This document shows positions 33,062 through 45,714 of a stretch of DNA of 64,000 nucleotides, one piece after another. Source of the DNA: Antedon mediterranea (taxonomy: Eukaryota > Echinodermata > Crinoidea > Comatulida > Antedonidae). The stretch spans positions 35,396,501 to 35,460,500 of the forward strand of contig NC_092672.1 in the NCBI RefSeq assembly GCF_964355755.1, in the 5' to 3' direction. Position 1 is the stretch's first letter, and each line of letters begins with the position of its first letter. The translations under genes and the position numbers were made by a program. The notes below the pieces were generated by a model. It was not told where the DNA came from and did not search any database. It worked only from the letters and a program-made list of their open reading frames with translations.

Positions 33062-35243
33062 ATAGAACCCTTCCACTCTATTCAAAGCATCTCACCTCTA
33101 TTCAGGGGACACTATCCTGCAAAACAAATGAGAGGCAATATATACCACTATTCAGGGGACACCACTATTCAGGGCACAACCCTATTCAGGGGACACCACT
33201 ATTCAGGGGACATCCCTATTCAGAGGACACCACTATTCAGGGGACATCCCTATTCAGGGGACACCACTATTCAGGGGATACCACTATTCAGGGACACCAC
33301 TATTCAGGGGACACTATCCTGTGAAACGAATGAGAGGCAATATATAATTATTTCAACATTATGACCTGAACCTATTCAGGGGACAATCATTTTCCTGTGA
33401 AACGAATGAGAGGCAATATATATTTGAACACTACGACCTGCATCTATTCAGGGGACACCACTATTCAGGGGGCACAACTATTCAGGGGACACCACTATTC
33501 AGAGGACACCACTATCCATCCAAAACCCAGGAAAGGGTTATTAATGAATGGTCAGTTTAAAAGGCTGATATAATTGAAGTGTCGTTTACTTGTGACCATA
33601 GAGAATTTGAGATAAGACAATAGTCAATTTTACAATATATTGGTGGTTTGAGTGCCATGTAAATAATTGCTTCTTTCGGTTTTATATTCTCCAAATATCA
33701 ATTAAATTTAATTTGTCTATAATTAATTGTATTTATTTGCTCGGTGCCTTTTGTATGCGTTTTTGTATTAAAATCACCTCCAATGATAATAGGTTTTTTC
33801 TGAATTCTTCAGAAAAGCTACTGTCATCATTATTGGGTCCGTAAATGTTTGCAATGGTAAATAATTTTTCATTAATTGACATGTTTGCAATGATTATGAT
33901 ACCATTTTCATCCCGATAAACATTATCGAATTTGTATGTGGCTTTGGTTTATAAAGTACACATACTCTGGCAGAATTATTGGATGTGCCATTACTGAATA
34001 ATATGTTGTGCCCCCATTCTTTTTGCCATTTTGTTTCCAATTCGCTGGTGCAATGTGTTTCTTGTAACAAATAAATGGAAAGGGCTGATCCTGTAACCAA
34101 TTAAAAACCGCCCAATATGACCCAATAGGCCTTGATGGGTTAAACGAGTTCCTTGCGCCCCATACATTCAAACTACATATTATTTCTACGTTTGCCACAG
34201 GGTAGTACGGTATGGTGGTTATTGTAACAACGTACTGATTTAAGGTTAATACTCAAGAAGGCCAATAAAAATTTAAATAAAAATTAAAAATTCATACCAC
34301 AAGGTAGTGATTATATATCTAGTAAAGTATACTACGTCAAAAAAGTCACGTCGTATGGCTATTTATAAATACGGCAGCCATGTCTATCATGAGAAAAAAT
34401 AAAAAATCATACTACATACCTGTACTTCACAAGTGAGCGTCATGTAATTAAGAAGATAAGGTAGATAATAACCTGTTTTAGTGTGGAATGGAAAGTTTTA
34501 CCATTGATCATTTCTTTTACTGTGTAATCGTCCGTCAGCATTACTAGGCATAATATAACAAATCATTACATTACGGTTTAATGATCATTAATAGCAGAAT
34601 AAACATACATATTATTTAAGCAATATGGTTGGGGAGCCAGAAAGGGTTTACCTGCACCCTCTAGCAACCACTGGTCAGAAAGTGATAATTGAGATCTCAA
34701 ATTACTCGCTAACTATATGTTTATATTTATTCTAATGTATTAATCATCATAAAACTGCCAATAAACCCCTAGTTTTGACCTTTGACATACCGCTGGCACA
34801 AACATTTTTGGAGCACATTTTTCATATCTCAGTTGTTGTTGTTGTTGGGCTAATAATTATATCATTAATGTGCATGCGCAGACGCACGTAATGTGTTCTG
34901 CGCATGTTACCTCAGCTTATTTTAAAAAGTCATTATATACTTGACAAAAACAAAAGCACTGCTTTAATCAAAGCTTTTAATTAGAAATTTATCTTCTAGA
35001 AAATTTGTATACAAATACAAATGCAGCGAAGGCAGTAGCACTATTTTACAAATTAGCATATTTACAAATATATAAATAAGGATTCAGTCATTTGTTGATA
35101 CTTGGCCAGCCTAGCTTGCTAAGTATGCAAACATAATTGTTGCACTTTCTTCTTCTAATTCCATATCATGATTTGGTAACAAGGAACTTTAAATGCTTTT
35201 TAACATAAAAAATCAATAAATGTCCTGATTACAAACATAACAC
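33062..35243 (-). mobile_element. L1/Tx1-like LINE 5' end plus minisatellite, repeat unit 2
   Basis: The minus strand opens MANVEI at 34198 and contains QETHCTSELETKWQKEWGHN (after a frameshift), the Glu-centred QET motif of the LINE apurinic-type endonuclease. Further down come NLIDIWRI and a TWHSNHQ patch (about 33620-33730), and then the domain end near 33520 where it meets the minisatellite at 33083-33512. The protein is frameshifted and has no reverse transcriptase. The unit repeats at an offset of 2183 bp in unit 3 with near identity. Confidence 0.65.
33083..33512. repeat. CTATTCAGGGGACACCA minisatellite, unit 2
   Basis: About 20 copies of a 17- to 18-bp unit CACTATTCAGGGGACAC with variants, interrupted by GAGAGGCAATATATA segments. 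The open frame through it is a by-product of the repeat, not a gene. Confidence 0.9.
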
Positions 35244-36778
35244 AATAGAACCCTTCCACTCTATTCAAAGCATCTCACCTCTATTCAGGGGACACTATCC
35301 TGCAAAACAAATGAGAGGCAATATATACCACTATTCAGGGGACACCACTATTCAGGGCACAACCCTATTCAGGGGACACCACTATTCAGGGGACATCCCT
35401 ATTCAGAGGACACCACTATTCAGGGGACATCCCTATTCAGGGGACACCACTATTCAGGGGATACCACTATTCAGGGACACCACTATTCAGGGGACACTAT
35501 CCTGTGAAACGAATGAGAGGCAATATATAATTATTTCAACATTATGATCTGAACCTATTCAGGGGACAATCATTTTCCTGTGAAACGAATGAGAGGCAAT
35601 ATATATTTGAACACTACGACCTGCATCTATTCAGGGGACACCACTATTCAGGGGGCACAACTATTCAGGGGACACCACTATTCAGAGGACACCACTATCC
35701 ATCCAAAACCCAGGAAAGGGTTATTAATGAATGGTCAGTTTAAAAGGCTGATATAATTGAAGTGTCGTTTACTTGTGACCATAGAGAATTTGAGATAAGA
35801 CAATAGTCAATTTTACAATATATTGGTGGTTTGAGTGCCATGTAAATAATTGCTTCTTTCGGTTTTATATTCTCCAAATATCAATTAAATTTAATTTGTC
35901 TATAATTAATTGTATTTATTTGCTCGGTGCCTTTTGTATGCGTTTTTGTATTAAAATCACCTCCAATGATAATAGGTTTTTTCTGAATTCTTCAGAAAAG
36001 CTACTGTCATCATTATTGGGTCCGTAAATGTTTGCAATGGTAAATAATTTTTCATTAATTGACATGTTTGCAATGATTATGATACCATTTTCATCCCGAT
36101 AAACATTATCGAATTTGTATGTGGCTTTGGTTTATAAAGTACACATACTCTGGCAGAATTATTGGATGTGCCATTACTGAATAATATGTTGTGCCCCCAT
36201 TCTTTTTGCCATTTTGTTTCCAATTCGCTGGTGCAATGTGTTTCTTGTAACAAATAAATGGGAAAAGGCTGATCCTGTAACCAATTAAAGAGTTCCTTAG
36301 GCCCAACATTCAAACTACATATTTCTACGTTTGCCATAGGGTAGTATGGTGGTTATTGTAACAACGTAGTTCTGAATTTAAATAAAATTAAAACATTCAT
36401 ACCACAAAGTAGTGATTATATATCTAGTAAAGTATACAACGTTAAAAAAAAAGTCCACAGAAACGTCGTATGGCTGTTTAAATACGGCAACCAGGTCTAT
36501 CATGAGAAAAAAAATAAAAAATCATACTACATACCTGTACTTCACAAGTGAGCGTCATGTAATTAAGAAGATAAGGTAGATAATAACCTGTTTTAGTGTG
36601 GAATGGAAAGTTTTACCATTGATCATTTCTTTTACTGTGTAATCGTCCGTCAGCATTACTAGGCATAATATAACAAATCATTACATTACGGTTAATAATC
36701 ATTAATAGCAGAATAAACATAAATATTATTTAAGCAATATGGTTGGGGAGCCAGAAAGGGTTTACCTGCACCCTCTAG
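35244..36778 (-). mobile_element. L1/Tx1-like LINE 5' end plus minisatellite, repeat unit 3 (truncated)
   Basis: Continues unit 2's pattern. The minisatellite is at 35265-35694, then the endonuclease fragment whose frame at 36337-36077 reads MANVEICSLN, FNWLQDQPFPIYLLQETHCT and a CVLYKPK stretch before a stop. A deletion near the start differs from unit 2. The unit ends abruptly at 36778, so the array is two full units plus a partial one at each side. Confidence 0.65.
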
Positions 36779-36779
36779 C

Positions 36780-38280
36780 AAACTATATTAATGTTTTCTT
36801 TGCTTCCTTATACAAGTCAATTTTTTGCTGTTGGCCGAAACAAAATTGGGATGCTTGGTCAGAACAAGGGCCAAAAGGTCAAAGTTAAGACTTGGCGTAA
36901 CTTGGTAACATGGGTGCATTGGAATAATCAGAAGTCATAATCATAATTCCCATCTTCAAAAAAAAGTTGTATTTAATACCCAATAGGCCTTGCTTTATAA
37001 TTAAATAGAGCATTTCATAATACATATATACTATATCACGTACTTACACTAGGCCTACTGATTATTAAACAAATAAAATCTATATTATAAGTGAGAGAGT
37101 TTGTACGTTTGTGTGTTTGTTTGTTTGTTTGTTTGTTCTTTATACAAATTTGTGTTACTGTACGTAACCTTACATATGGGGTATCAAAATGACCGCAATT
37201 GTACCGGGAAAGTTCTAAACTATATTTGAACATCATCCGCCATCTAGGATCCAAGTTAAGGGCCAAAATGTGGTCAAAATGGCCCACTTTTCCCCACTTT
37301 CGATGTTTCTTCGTTATACAAATTTCTGTTTCTGCATGTAACCATACATGGGGTATCAAAATGATCGCAATTGTACCGAGAAGGTTTTAAACTACATTTC
37401 AAAAAGTCCGAGGATTTGGTGGGAGAGCAGGGTTGGGAGATAGGGTGTGGGAGTTGAGGTTCAGGGGATATTGGGGATTTTGTTTAGGCTAGGAGTAGTA
37501 GGCTATCAAATTGACCAGAATTGTGGTTGGAAAATGTTAAAGTATTTAAATATCCCTGGAGGGGGCTGGGAGTTTGGGGTGGGGATGTAGGCCTATCACC
37601 ATGACCGAAACTGTATTGGGAATGTTTTAAACTACATTTGAAAACTGCCACTGAGGGATTATGGGTTGGGAATGATGGCTAACATAATTTGTACTGGATC
37701 CGTTTTAAAAACATCAACCAGTATCTGGGGTGTGTTGGGAGAAGGAGCGAAAATACTGGCGTAATGAAGTAGCCTATATGATTGAATTGTACTACGAAAA
37801 GTTACTACTTTTGAACTGTCCAGGTGAGGAGTTAAGGTTTGTTGATTGTGGCTGGGATGGTGAGAGGAGAAAGAAAGCTGGGGTACCGAAGTATCAAAAT
37901 TATATAGTTTAATTATCAGCCAATATGACACCTATTCATTTACACAGTTTACAACTTACCTAAACCATAGGCCTATCATAGCCAATATACCCCCTCTCAA
38001 TTTGAAGCTAAAGTTTGATTGAAGTTGTCCTTAACTGGAAAGAGTGTGGAGAGGGGTTGAGGTTGGTGAGTATAGGGAGATACTGGGGTCGGGTGTTATG
38101 TACTGAGAAGGCTTTAAACTAATTTTGAAACTCGCCCTGGGGCGGGTATAATTGCTAGTTGATAATGAATCATTATTTCTTTAAAAAAACATCATTAATG
38201 ACGAAAGAAAAATAATTTAAACTGTTACGTCAAAAAGTCGAGCGGCGTTTTTTGTAAGAAATATTTCGTGTTTAAAGAAT
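36780..38280. repeat. Degenerate tandem repeat, no gene
   Basis: The motif GGGGTATCAAAATGACCGCA with TTGTACCGGGAAAGTT recurs at about 37177, 37341, 37500 (weak) and 37590, and more weakly beyond, at about 90-165 bp spacing. A (GTTT)n run lies at 37100-37135. No frame has a recognisable product. Confidence 0.5.
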
Positions 38281-38299
38281 AACTAGTGTTCTATTATAA

Positions 38300-38737
38300 A
38301 ACAAGTATGACAAGTTTAGGTGTTTAAAATGTCCACACCAGGAAATAAGTCGAGTAACAATAACGAACAACATTGAAACTGGTACAACGTAAAGTTACAT
38401 TTGTATAGTGTGTAACCATACAAACAATATTTAACATCTACTACATCAACATTTTACACACAAATAAGCAAATAAAAACACCTTTTGTTTTCTAATTTGT
38501 CTTTTATTGTCCTATTTTCTAACAAACAAGATTATTCAATCGAAGCTTTTTCCATTTAAAAAAAAAATATTTCATGTTTTATCTTGGTGTCCGGGGTTCG
38601 TTCGACATCCGATCTTCCCTCATATCGCAAAAGATTGAATTATTTACTAATTGACTATTAATTTACATACAATTTATTTTATATTATCTTTTATTTCATC
38701 GGACCATAATGTACTTCTATGTATTTTCTTTCAAAAT
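38300..38737. repeat. Duplicated 3' flank belonging to membrane-protein copy 4
   Basis: Same order of words as 5280-5634. It locates the original 3' side of copy 4, although the gene's own 3' part is gone. Confidence 0.7.
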
Positions 38738-39672
38738 CAGTGGTGGCGCCAGCCGAGGGAGGGGAGCCTAGTACTTTTTGTCGGGGATTATAAATCTTTC
38801 GCGTTCACTTCGTAGCTTCATCGCCCAGAGACCCGTGACGTTCCATTTTGAGTACGTCGGAAGGCTACTTAATTACCCATAAATGCACTGCATTATTGCC
38901 AGCGATCCACACATTTTTCTGGAGTTGTCCCTTTGTACGAATTGTTCAATATTGGGCCCAGATCATTGCGGTTTATATGCGTTTCATCCAGGGACAAGAA
39001 TGTGTATAGGCCTATAGTTACTTTCCATGCGAAGTGTACCGACTCGTTACGTCGTGTACTGTGTATCGACGTACTGTACTACGCTATAGCAAATTGGTAC
39101 GAATTATGTTCACGATCATAATAATTTCTGATTAACCCTCTGTACCGTGGGGTATCTACAGTAGATGTTTCATTGTAGGATGACTGTAGGCCTACATCAC
39201 TAAACAAAACACACGAAATCTGAACTGATTTCCCGACGGAAAATGGTCTACGCTTGATTTTGTTAACCACCTACCCCCCGCTCTATCTAAAAAAAAAACA
39301 AAAAAAAAACGCTGGGAGTGGGGGGGGGGGGAGAAAGGTCCACTATATTTTTCTACATTTTCTTAGCTCAGCTAGTCCCAGTTCTGGAGACTTAACATTT
39401 TATAAGTCAAATATCCAGGACCTAGCAAATCTATTTTTCAATATTTTCTTAACTCCACTCCAACCACCATGGTGGGCTGGTCATGTAGACTTATATTTTG
39501 TTTCATATTTCAAGATATAATCCAATTTCCGGGGACTTAGCAACTCTATTTTTTAAAATTAACTTAGCTCTATCCCACCCATGGTGGACTAGTTCTGTAC
39601 ACTTATAATTTCGTATCATATAATATTAATGTATAATTGCAATTTCCGGAGACCTAAATCTTACTATTCTAG
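38738..39672. mobile_element. hAT element lacking its right end
   Basis: Begins CAGTGGTGGCGCCAGC at 38738 and contains CTTTTTGTCGGGG, GCGTTCACTTCGTAGC and repeats of ATTTTCTTAGCTCAGC also seen at 22630-22850. It ends near 39672 directly against copy 4 coding sequence, without the expected CTGGCGCCAC terminus. A deletion probably removed that terminus together with the 3' third of the gene. Confidence 0.7.
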
Positions 39673-39674
39673 TA

Positions 39675-41478
39675 GCAAACACTTAACATTTGCAAAAATA
39701 TCTATCAATACGAAATTGAAACGGCCAACCTAAAGGTTTCCTTCATTTCAAACGAAATTCTATGTAGGCCTACACCCCTGTAATTAATTTGTGGAAGATT
39801 CAAACACGAACTATTTTCGTCTTCAATGAAATGATGATACTTTAGCCATGTTATCAACATAATAATGCCTAACAATGTATACAGCAAATTATAAAAGATT
39901 TCCAAATTCAAAACGCTATTGTTAAACATGAAGCGATGCTGAAGACCTTCGATGTCAAAGTCATGACAAATGATGCTAGGTATATTTCATTCATTCATTC
40001 ATTCATTTATCTTTTTATTTCGGAATATCATGTTGACATAATATTATATCCATAGCAAAAGAGAGAAAAAAAAAATCTTAATCTAACAGCTCATAGAACA
40101 AAAACAAAGATATGTAAATATATAAAATCAATGCAACAAAGCATTCCATTGTATGTGCATTCTTGACCCATTAAGATTAATGGCCATGATCAAGGAATTA
40201 CTACTTGCGTTCACACGATTTTAAAAACTAAAAACAGATTTTCTAATGAACTCATCAAAGGATGGGACGTCATTTAAGACAAACATCATGCTTGCACTAC
40301 AATGTCTAGGCTGCTTCAGCAGCAAACGTAAGGCATTGTTATAACATACTTTCAGTGATCTCAGAGTGCTCTTATTATATCTACACCATAAGGTTGAACA
40401 GTACATGCTGACACAGTAACTCTTAAAATAGATAACATTTAGTTTTAGTAGAACATTTTCCAAACTTTCTATTTAGAGAGTTGGCCCTAATGCAAATAGA
40501 TCGATATTGACGTTTGATGTCACTTTCATCACTCAGGTTATTACTGATCACATGACCAAGATAGGTTATTGAATTATCAACGATTAGAGGTGCCCCATTT
40601 AAGGTAATATGTGGAACACCTTTGAGGTTGCGGACTTTCGGGCAAAATAGCAAGCATTTGGATTTGGTTTCATTAAAAGTAATATCATGGTCACTAGCAA
40701 AACCTTCACAGAGTCCAATTAGGCTTTGTAAGCCAGTCACTGACGGAGCCACAAGGACCAAGTCATCGGCAAAGCTTAGGCAATTCAGTTTAAGACTGTT
40801 AATTTCACAACCTTCTTTTGACTTAGTCAGTTCAACAGTTAACGGATCAGTGTACACATTGTAAAGTAGAGGGGACATAACGCCTCCCTGGCGAACCCCA
40901 TTACGAACAGTGAAAGAATCGGAAACGGAACTTCCCCACCTGACAACAAATTCCTGATTCCTATACCATGACCTCAGTATCTTAACTACAGGTGAAGGGG
41001 TACCCCTGTCAATTAGTGTCTTGAATGTGTCCAGTGGTTCACTTTATCAAAGGCTTTGCTAGCGTCCAAGAAACAGCAATAAACTGGGCTACCATGATTG
41101 TTGTAATGCTCGATAATCTGTTTAAGAGCAAATATACACAATTCGGTTGAGTGACCAGATTTGAAGGCAAACTGGTTGTCATGGGAGTCCAGTGAATTAC
41201 CACAATGTTGTATCATTACAGACTCTAGAAGTTTAGAAGCTACACATGCCAAAGCTATTGGCCGATAATTCCCTTTATCAGTATATATTGTAGCGAACCG
41301 AAAAGTGTCAATAGTATCAGCCAACGAAATACAAAAATAGAATTATGTTGATTTCTACTATGTATAGTAGACAATATTTAGGGCCCATTGGTAGATCAGT
41401 CCGTATGCTCAAATATTCTTTACCGTTCTCAATCATTGGTTATACGCGACACAAAAAGGAGACAATGATACGTTAACT
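39675..41478 (-). pseudogene. Membrane-protein family, copy 4: two fragments split by a LINE
   Basis: 39675-39985 (minus) encodes YTLLGIIMLITWLKYHHFIE and NLPQINY, matching residues about 305-350 of copy 2. 41283-41478 encodes the DLPMGPKY region (about residues 215-255). They join in copy 3 at TAGGTATATATTGTAGCG; here the sequence breaks after TAGGTATAT and resumes at GTATATATTGTAGCG with a LINE between. The N-terminal ectodomain and the C-terminal half are missing, and the remaining frames carry stops. Non-functional. Confidence 0.85.
39986..41282 (-). mobile_element. L2/CR1-like LINE, 5'-truncated
   Basis: The minus strand encodes reverse-transcriptase blocks NYRPIALACVASKLLE, QFAFKSGHST and CFLDASKAFDKVNH (41324-41013), then MSPLLYNVYTD and the catalytic LSFADDLVLVAP (40878-40423) and a C-terminal frame at 40463-40221. 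The (TGAA)n tail at 39986-40010 is the L2-type 3' end. Frame breaks separate the blocks. A short TATAT duplication flanks it. It is cut off before the endonuclease, so it is dead on arrival. Confidence 0.85.
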
Positions 41479-41551
41479 CTACAGTTTCCTATCTTTTTTT
41501 GCCGTGAGTTTATCAAATGTATGACGTTGGCTATAGTACGGGTTATTATGT

Positions 41552-42203
41552 CTTCCAGCTCGATATTTGTGCCAAAATAGATTTTTTTAGCTAACTTTGT
41601 TATTCTTGAGATTCTGAATCTAAAAAAGTTAGGTGCCATTTTTTTCGACCACTCCTTCAGCCACCATTTTGTATTTCAAAATGGCCGACGTTCCACACTA
41701 AACTTGGTCATCCATGGTATCATTGGAAAGGGAATGTAATACTGATTATTTTATTCCATTACACCCATATCAATAAACGCATAGTTACATAGTTATTGCG
41801 AAATAAAACAAATCACATGACCAATAAAGGTCAAAAGGTCAAAATGCAATTTCACCAAAATACTGTACTGTTTGGTATTGCTGGATAGATTTTTTTATTC
41901 TGAATACAGTTTTACTAATATCTATTGTATTTTACTTTGTTTATTGTCATAATTTTCCAATTATGTAAATAAATTGTTTTTAAATGTTCCTTGTTGTTTT
42001 ATCATGCTAATTGCTTTCTTATTTACAATACAACCTGTCCTATTGGTATATAAGTACTTTAGGCGTTGTTTTCTGTTTTTCTTCTGATAATAGTTTCTCG
42101 AAACATGTCACATTTTGAGGCAGTTTGCCTATTCATTAAATCGCTATACTCATTTTAACAATGACAAAAGTAGTCTCCTTCATATTAAGATAAATACGGT
42201 TTT
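41552..42203. repeat. Outer inverted repeat, left arm
   Basis: Reverse-complementary to 48546-48977: CCAGCTCGATAT.TGTGCCA, AATGGCCGAC.TT.CACACT, ATGGTATCATTGGAAAGGGA, AATGTAATACTGATTATTTT and ATTAAGATAAATACGGTTTT. The left arm has about 190 bp not present in the right. Both arms end inward at the same AAATACGGTTTTT. Confidence 0.8.
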
Positions 42204-42548
42204 TAGTCGCGTGGAAGCGACTCTATAGTTCACTATGTCGGTCGGTTGGTCGGTCTGTCTGTCGGTCTGTCTGTCGGTCTGTCTGTCTGTCTGTCGGTCC
42301 GGTATCACTATGCGTTTTATCGCTTTCTGACCTTATCTTGATATCAGTTTAATCTAGCTAAGTCAATTTTTCATAGAATATTCCTTATGGCCAGGAATCG
42401 ATGTGGTTATGTTTTCACGGTGCGCAATAAAAAATTACGCGGTCTACGCACGATTTAACGAAATCACGTTTGTAATCATATCTTAACAACCATGAATCAC
42501 AATTAAATAAAATTTGGTACTCATAAATTTCAGGGCATAAATCATCAT
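42203..42548. repeat. Left half of an interrupted TCGCG-stem long element
   Basis: Matches 27597-27898 up to AAATCATCATAT. The second half resumes at about 46370 with GGCAATACAATTACGTGCGT. It includes a (GTCTGTCG)n microsatellite at 42236-42300. Confidence 0.75.
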
Positions 42549-43215
42549 ATTAGTACAGGCTATATGTGACATTTATCCTATGTAACCTTGAAAAAATTCT
42601 AATAAAAGGTCTTTTGGTATTTTCTTGTAGCTTTAGGTGTGAATAAATACCAAAAAATTTTTGCAGCCTTCTAGTTGCTGCGTTAGTGAGATATTGAGGG
42701 TCAAAGGTCAGTGACCTTTTTGTGGCATTTGATGGCTCATAACTCCTCAATTCCTGGGTTTAAAAAGACAACTGTGGTGTCTACATCTATGTTTTAGTGG
42801 TCAAACAACAAAATAAAGTTTTTGCAAATTTCGGGTTACTTGTGCCATTGGTTAGATAGTCGGGTCAAAGGTCATTGACCTTTATTCATTAATAACTACT
42901 ACTAGTTTAGGACCTGGATAAGATTTGTATGCATTCAATTTAGGAGAGAATATCTCAACTGTTATAGGATAATTAGACCCCAAGGAACAACATGAGATAT
43001 GTGCCAAATTCGTTATCGGGGGGGGGGGGGGGGGCGAACATGCCCAAAATCGGGGTCAAAAGGTTAGACATGTGTGGTTCTTATATCTCGACAACCAAAT
43101 CATACAGATTTGCTTTTGGTGTCAAATTGTTCAGAAAATACATATTTATATTCAGTCTAACACAACGTTTACCCCAAAAAATGACCGGAAATGCTTTTAC
43201 TGACCTTTGACCAAA

Positions 43216-44940
43216 CTTACTTACTTAATGTCATCCCACTATTAAGTGGGTGCCATGATAATTTGTCTCCACACATCTCTATCAAGCATGCTCTTTCTCA
43301 GTTCACTCAGGTCTAGTTTGGTATCTTTCAACAGAATGTCGAGCGAAGTCAGTTGAGGTCTTCCCACTTTCCTTTTCTCTTCTGGTTCCTAAAGGAGAAC
43401 TCTTGAGGCAGGCTCAGAGCTTCTCATAACATGACCGGCAAGGCCCATGCGACGTCTTTGAATGATGGTCGTAAGACGGGGAAGGTTGGCATATAGTGTC
43501 TTGTTGGTAGCGTGTGAGGACCATGGGATGTTTTGGACTTTCCTCAGCATGCGGGTGTATGCTCCATCCAATGATTTTGAGAGCGATGAAGTAAGACTCC
43601 ATGTCTCACAGCCGTAAAGAAGAATGGCTTCAACTGTTGACTTAAAGAGGCGGATTTTTGTGGACTTGTTGATACGAGATGCCCATATTTTTGAAAGATT
43701 GTTCAGCGCACCCCATGCTTGACCAAGTCTTGCTTCGACATCATGGTTAGTGGATGAACAGTAGCTTCCGAGGTACTTGAAATCCTCTACTTGTTCTATT
43801 GCTGATCCATCCAGTGCGAGAGTTATAGAAGGTGATGAGGGGTTTAAATGTATGAATTGGGTCTTCTTGATGTTTAAGTGTTTAAGTTGAATTCTGTGCA
43901 GTAGATTTTCGGCAGCATGTATGGAATCTTCAAGAATGGCGATGTCATCGGCAAAGTCCAGGTCTGGTAGTACTTCAGCTGGATGTCTTCTACTACGGCG
44001 GAGGGTGAGACCGTCTGATGATGTAGTTGCTGATCGCACTACATAGTCAAGGCAGACAATAAACAAGAATGGAGCAAGAGGGTCTCCTTGAACTACGCCA
44101 GAGTCGATGTTGAAGCAATCAGTCTCACCATCTGGAATCAGGACAACTGCTGATGTATTGATATATATTACTCTGATGGCTTCTACAATTTTATGAGGGA
44201 TGCCGTATGCTAAGAGGATCTTCATCATGATGTTGCGATTGATGGAATCGAAGGCTTTGCGAAAGTCAATAAAGATAATGACTGCCTCTTTGTGATGGTT
44301 CTTAACCTCTTTTTTTCTTTCATTTTTCTTTCATTTATTTGGCATCTCAATAAATAACATTAAAAATACATCAATAATATATAAAATCACCTTAAATATT
44401 AATATACATGTACATCAAAAAAGCAAATAAAAATGGCGGGATTAATGAAGTCTGACGATGCACGGGAAAACACATAAAGTCGTTTAAAGTAAAACAACTT
44501 AATTCCAATGTGGTCCCTAAAAAGATAGTAATTATAATTTTAACAAAATAAACAACAATTCTCCTCAGTGCAAGAATGTGCGTAGTTGTTGATCGTGCCT
44601 GACGAAAGCCATTCTGGTTGGGGCGTAAAACTTCATTAATCACAGGACGTATCCTATTTAAAATCAGGCGATTGTAGATCTTTGCAGCCAATTGTGATAA
44701 TGAAATACCCCTGTAGTTATCTGGTTTTGAAAGATCACCTTTTTTCGGGATATGAACGAAATTCCCCATTCTGATGGCCTGTTTCCATCAAGAATTTGAT
44801 TGCAGAAAGAAGTGAGAGCTTTCTGGGTGCCAGGTAATTTCCATATTTCGATGGGAAGACCTTCAAGACCAGGTGCTTTGCCAGATTTCATCTGTTTGCA
44901 GGCAATTGACACCTCAGCCTCGGAGAACCTCTCGGAGCTT
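43216..44940 (-). mobile_element. RTE-like LINE reverse-transcriptase fragment
   Basis: The minus strand gives SGKAPGLEGLPIEIWKLPGT (44880 region), PDNYRGISLSQLAAKIYNRL, GFRQARSTTTHILALRR, then, after an insertion at about 44307-44565, MMKILLAYGIPHKIV, SGVVQGDPLAPFLFIVCLDY, the catalytic LDFADDIAIL and the tail motif LYGCETWSL. One in-frame TAG (43388-43390) precedes the genuine C-terminus, RKVGRPQLTSLDILL to DVWRQIIMAPT, ending near 43240. A TTAAGTAAGTAAG tail marks the 3' end. No endonuclease, so 5'-truncated. Confidence 0.82.
44307..44565. mobile_element. Insertion of about 260 bp inside the RTE-like LINE
   Basis: Splits the reverse transcriptase between LALRRI and the segment before FRKAFDSIN. 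The insert is AT-rich, has no protein and carries a pyrimidine-rich left border (TTTTTTTCTTTCATTTTTC). It may be a short retroposon in minus orientation; class unknown. Confidence 0.5.
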
Positions 44941-44989
44941 ATCTGGTGGTTAAGTTGAAAATTTTGACGATATCCATGTCATCTACCAC

Positions 44990-45535
44990 TGAAGTCTCGC
45001 CCATGAGTGATATCATTAAGAGACATTGTGTCCAATATCATGTGTACGCAGATGATACACAACTGTACATCAGCTTTAATCCAGCAGAGTTTAATGAGGC
45101 GAAATCGGTTATCGAAGCTTGTGTTGTTGATGTTCAGGATTGGCTAACTAAAAACATGCTCTTTTTAAATCTGGTAAAACAGAAATCTTATTTCTTCATT
45201 CAAAACACTTCAAGAAATTGGCCATTGCTAGAAACATCAATCACATCATCGTTGGAGGTTAGATATATCGGAGTTGTATTTGACTCAGCAACGATTATGT
45301 CCAGACATATCAACAACATTAGTAAATCTGATACCTACCACCTTCGTAACATAAGATCAATTCGCAAACACACTCCTCGCTTATTAAACTTGTCCATGCA
45401 CTAATAACATCACGGTTAGACTACTGCAATGCCATTTTGTTTGGTCTACCAAATAAAGAACTTAATAAACTACAACTAAGTCTTTTCTGTTTTTATACCA
45501 AATATTTCATTACAACGCTAGAATTATTTCACCTA
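44990..45535 (+). mobile_element. CR1-like LINE reverse-transcriptase fragment (plus strand)
   Basis: Reads QYHVYADDTQLYISF (catalytic YADD), VQDWLTKNMLFLNLVKQK and VRYIGVVFDS, then after one stop [20 protein letters not shown]. This is the palm and thumb of a CR1/Jockey-type enzyme. It lies tail-to-head against the RTE-like LINE, inside the long inverted repeat. Confidence 0.8.
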
Positions 45536-45714
45536 AAATAAACTTACATTAATTTATACTCATTTTTGTCTAAATTTAATAAAATATGCATATTTTCCAA
45601 AAATAACATCACATAATTAAATACAAGTTGGGTAGCAATGGGTAGCATATTGTATATGCTTTCATTTGATACCATACAGTGTGTCCATTGACATTTTAAA
45701 TATTTAACCCGAAA

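Noticed and set aside
33128-33364. 78-codon ORF repeated identically at 35311-35547
   Set aside because: It is a reading frame through the CTATTCAGGGGACAC minisatellite and its identity only reflects the tandem duplication.
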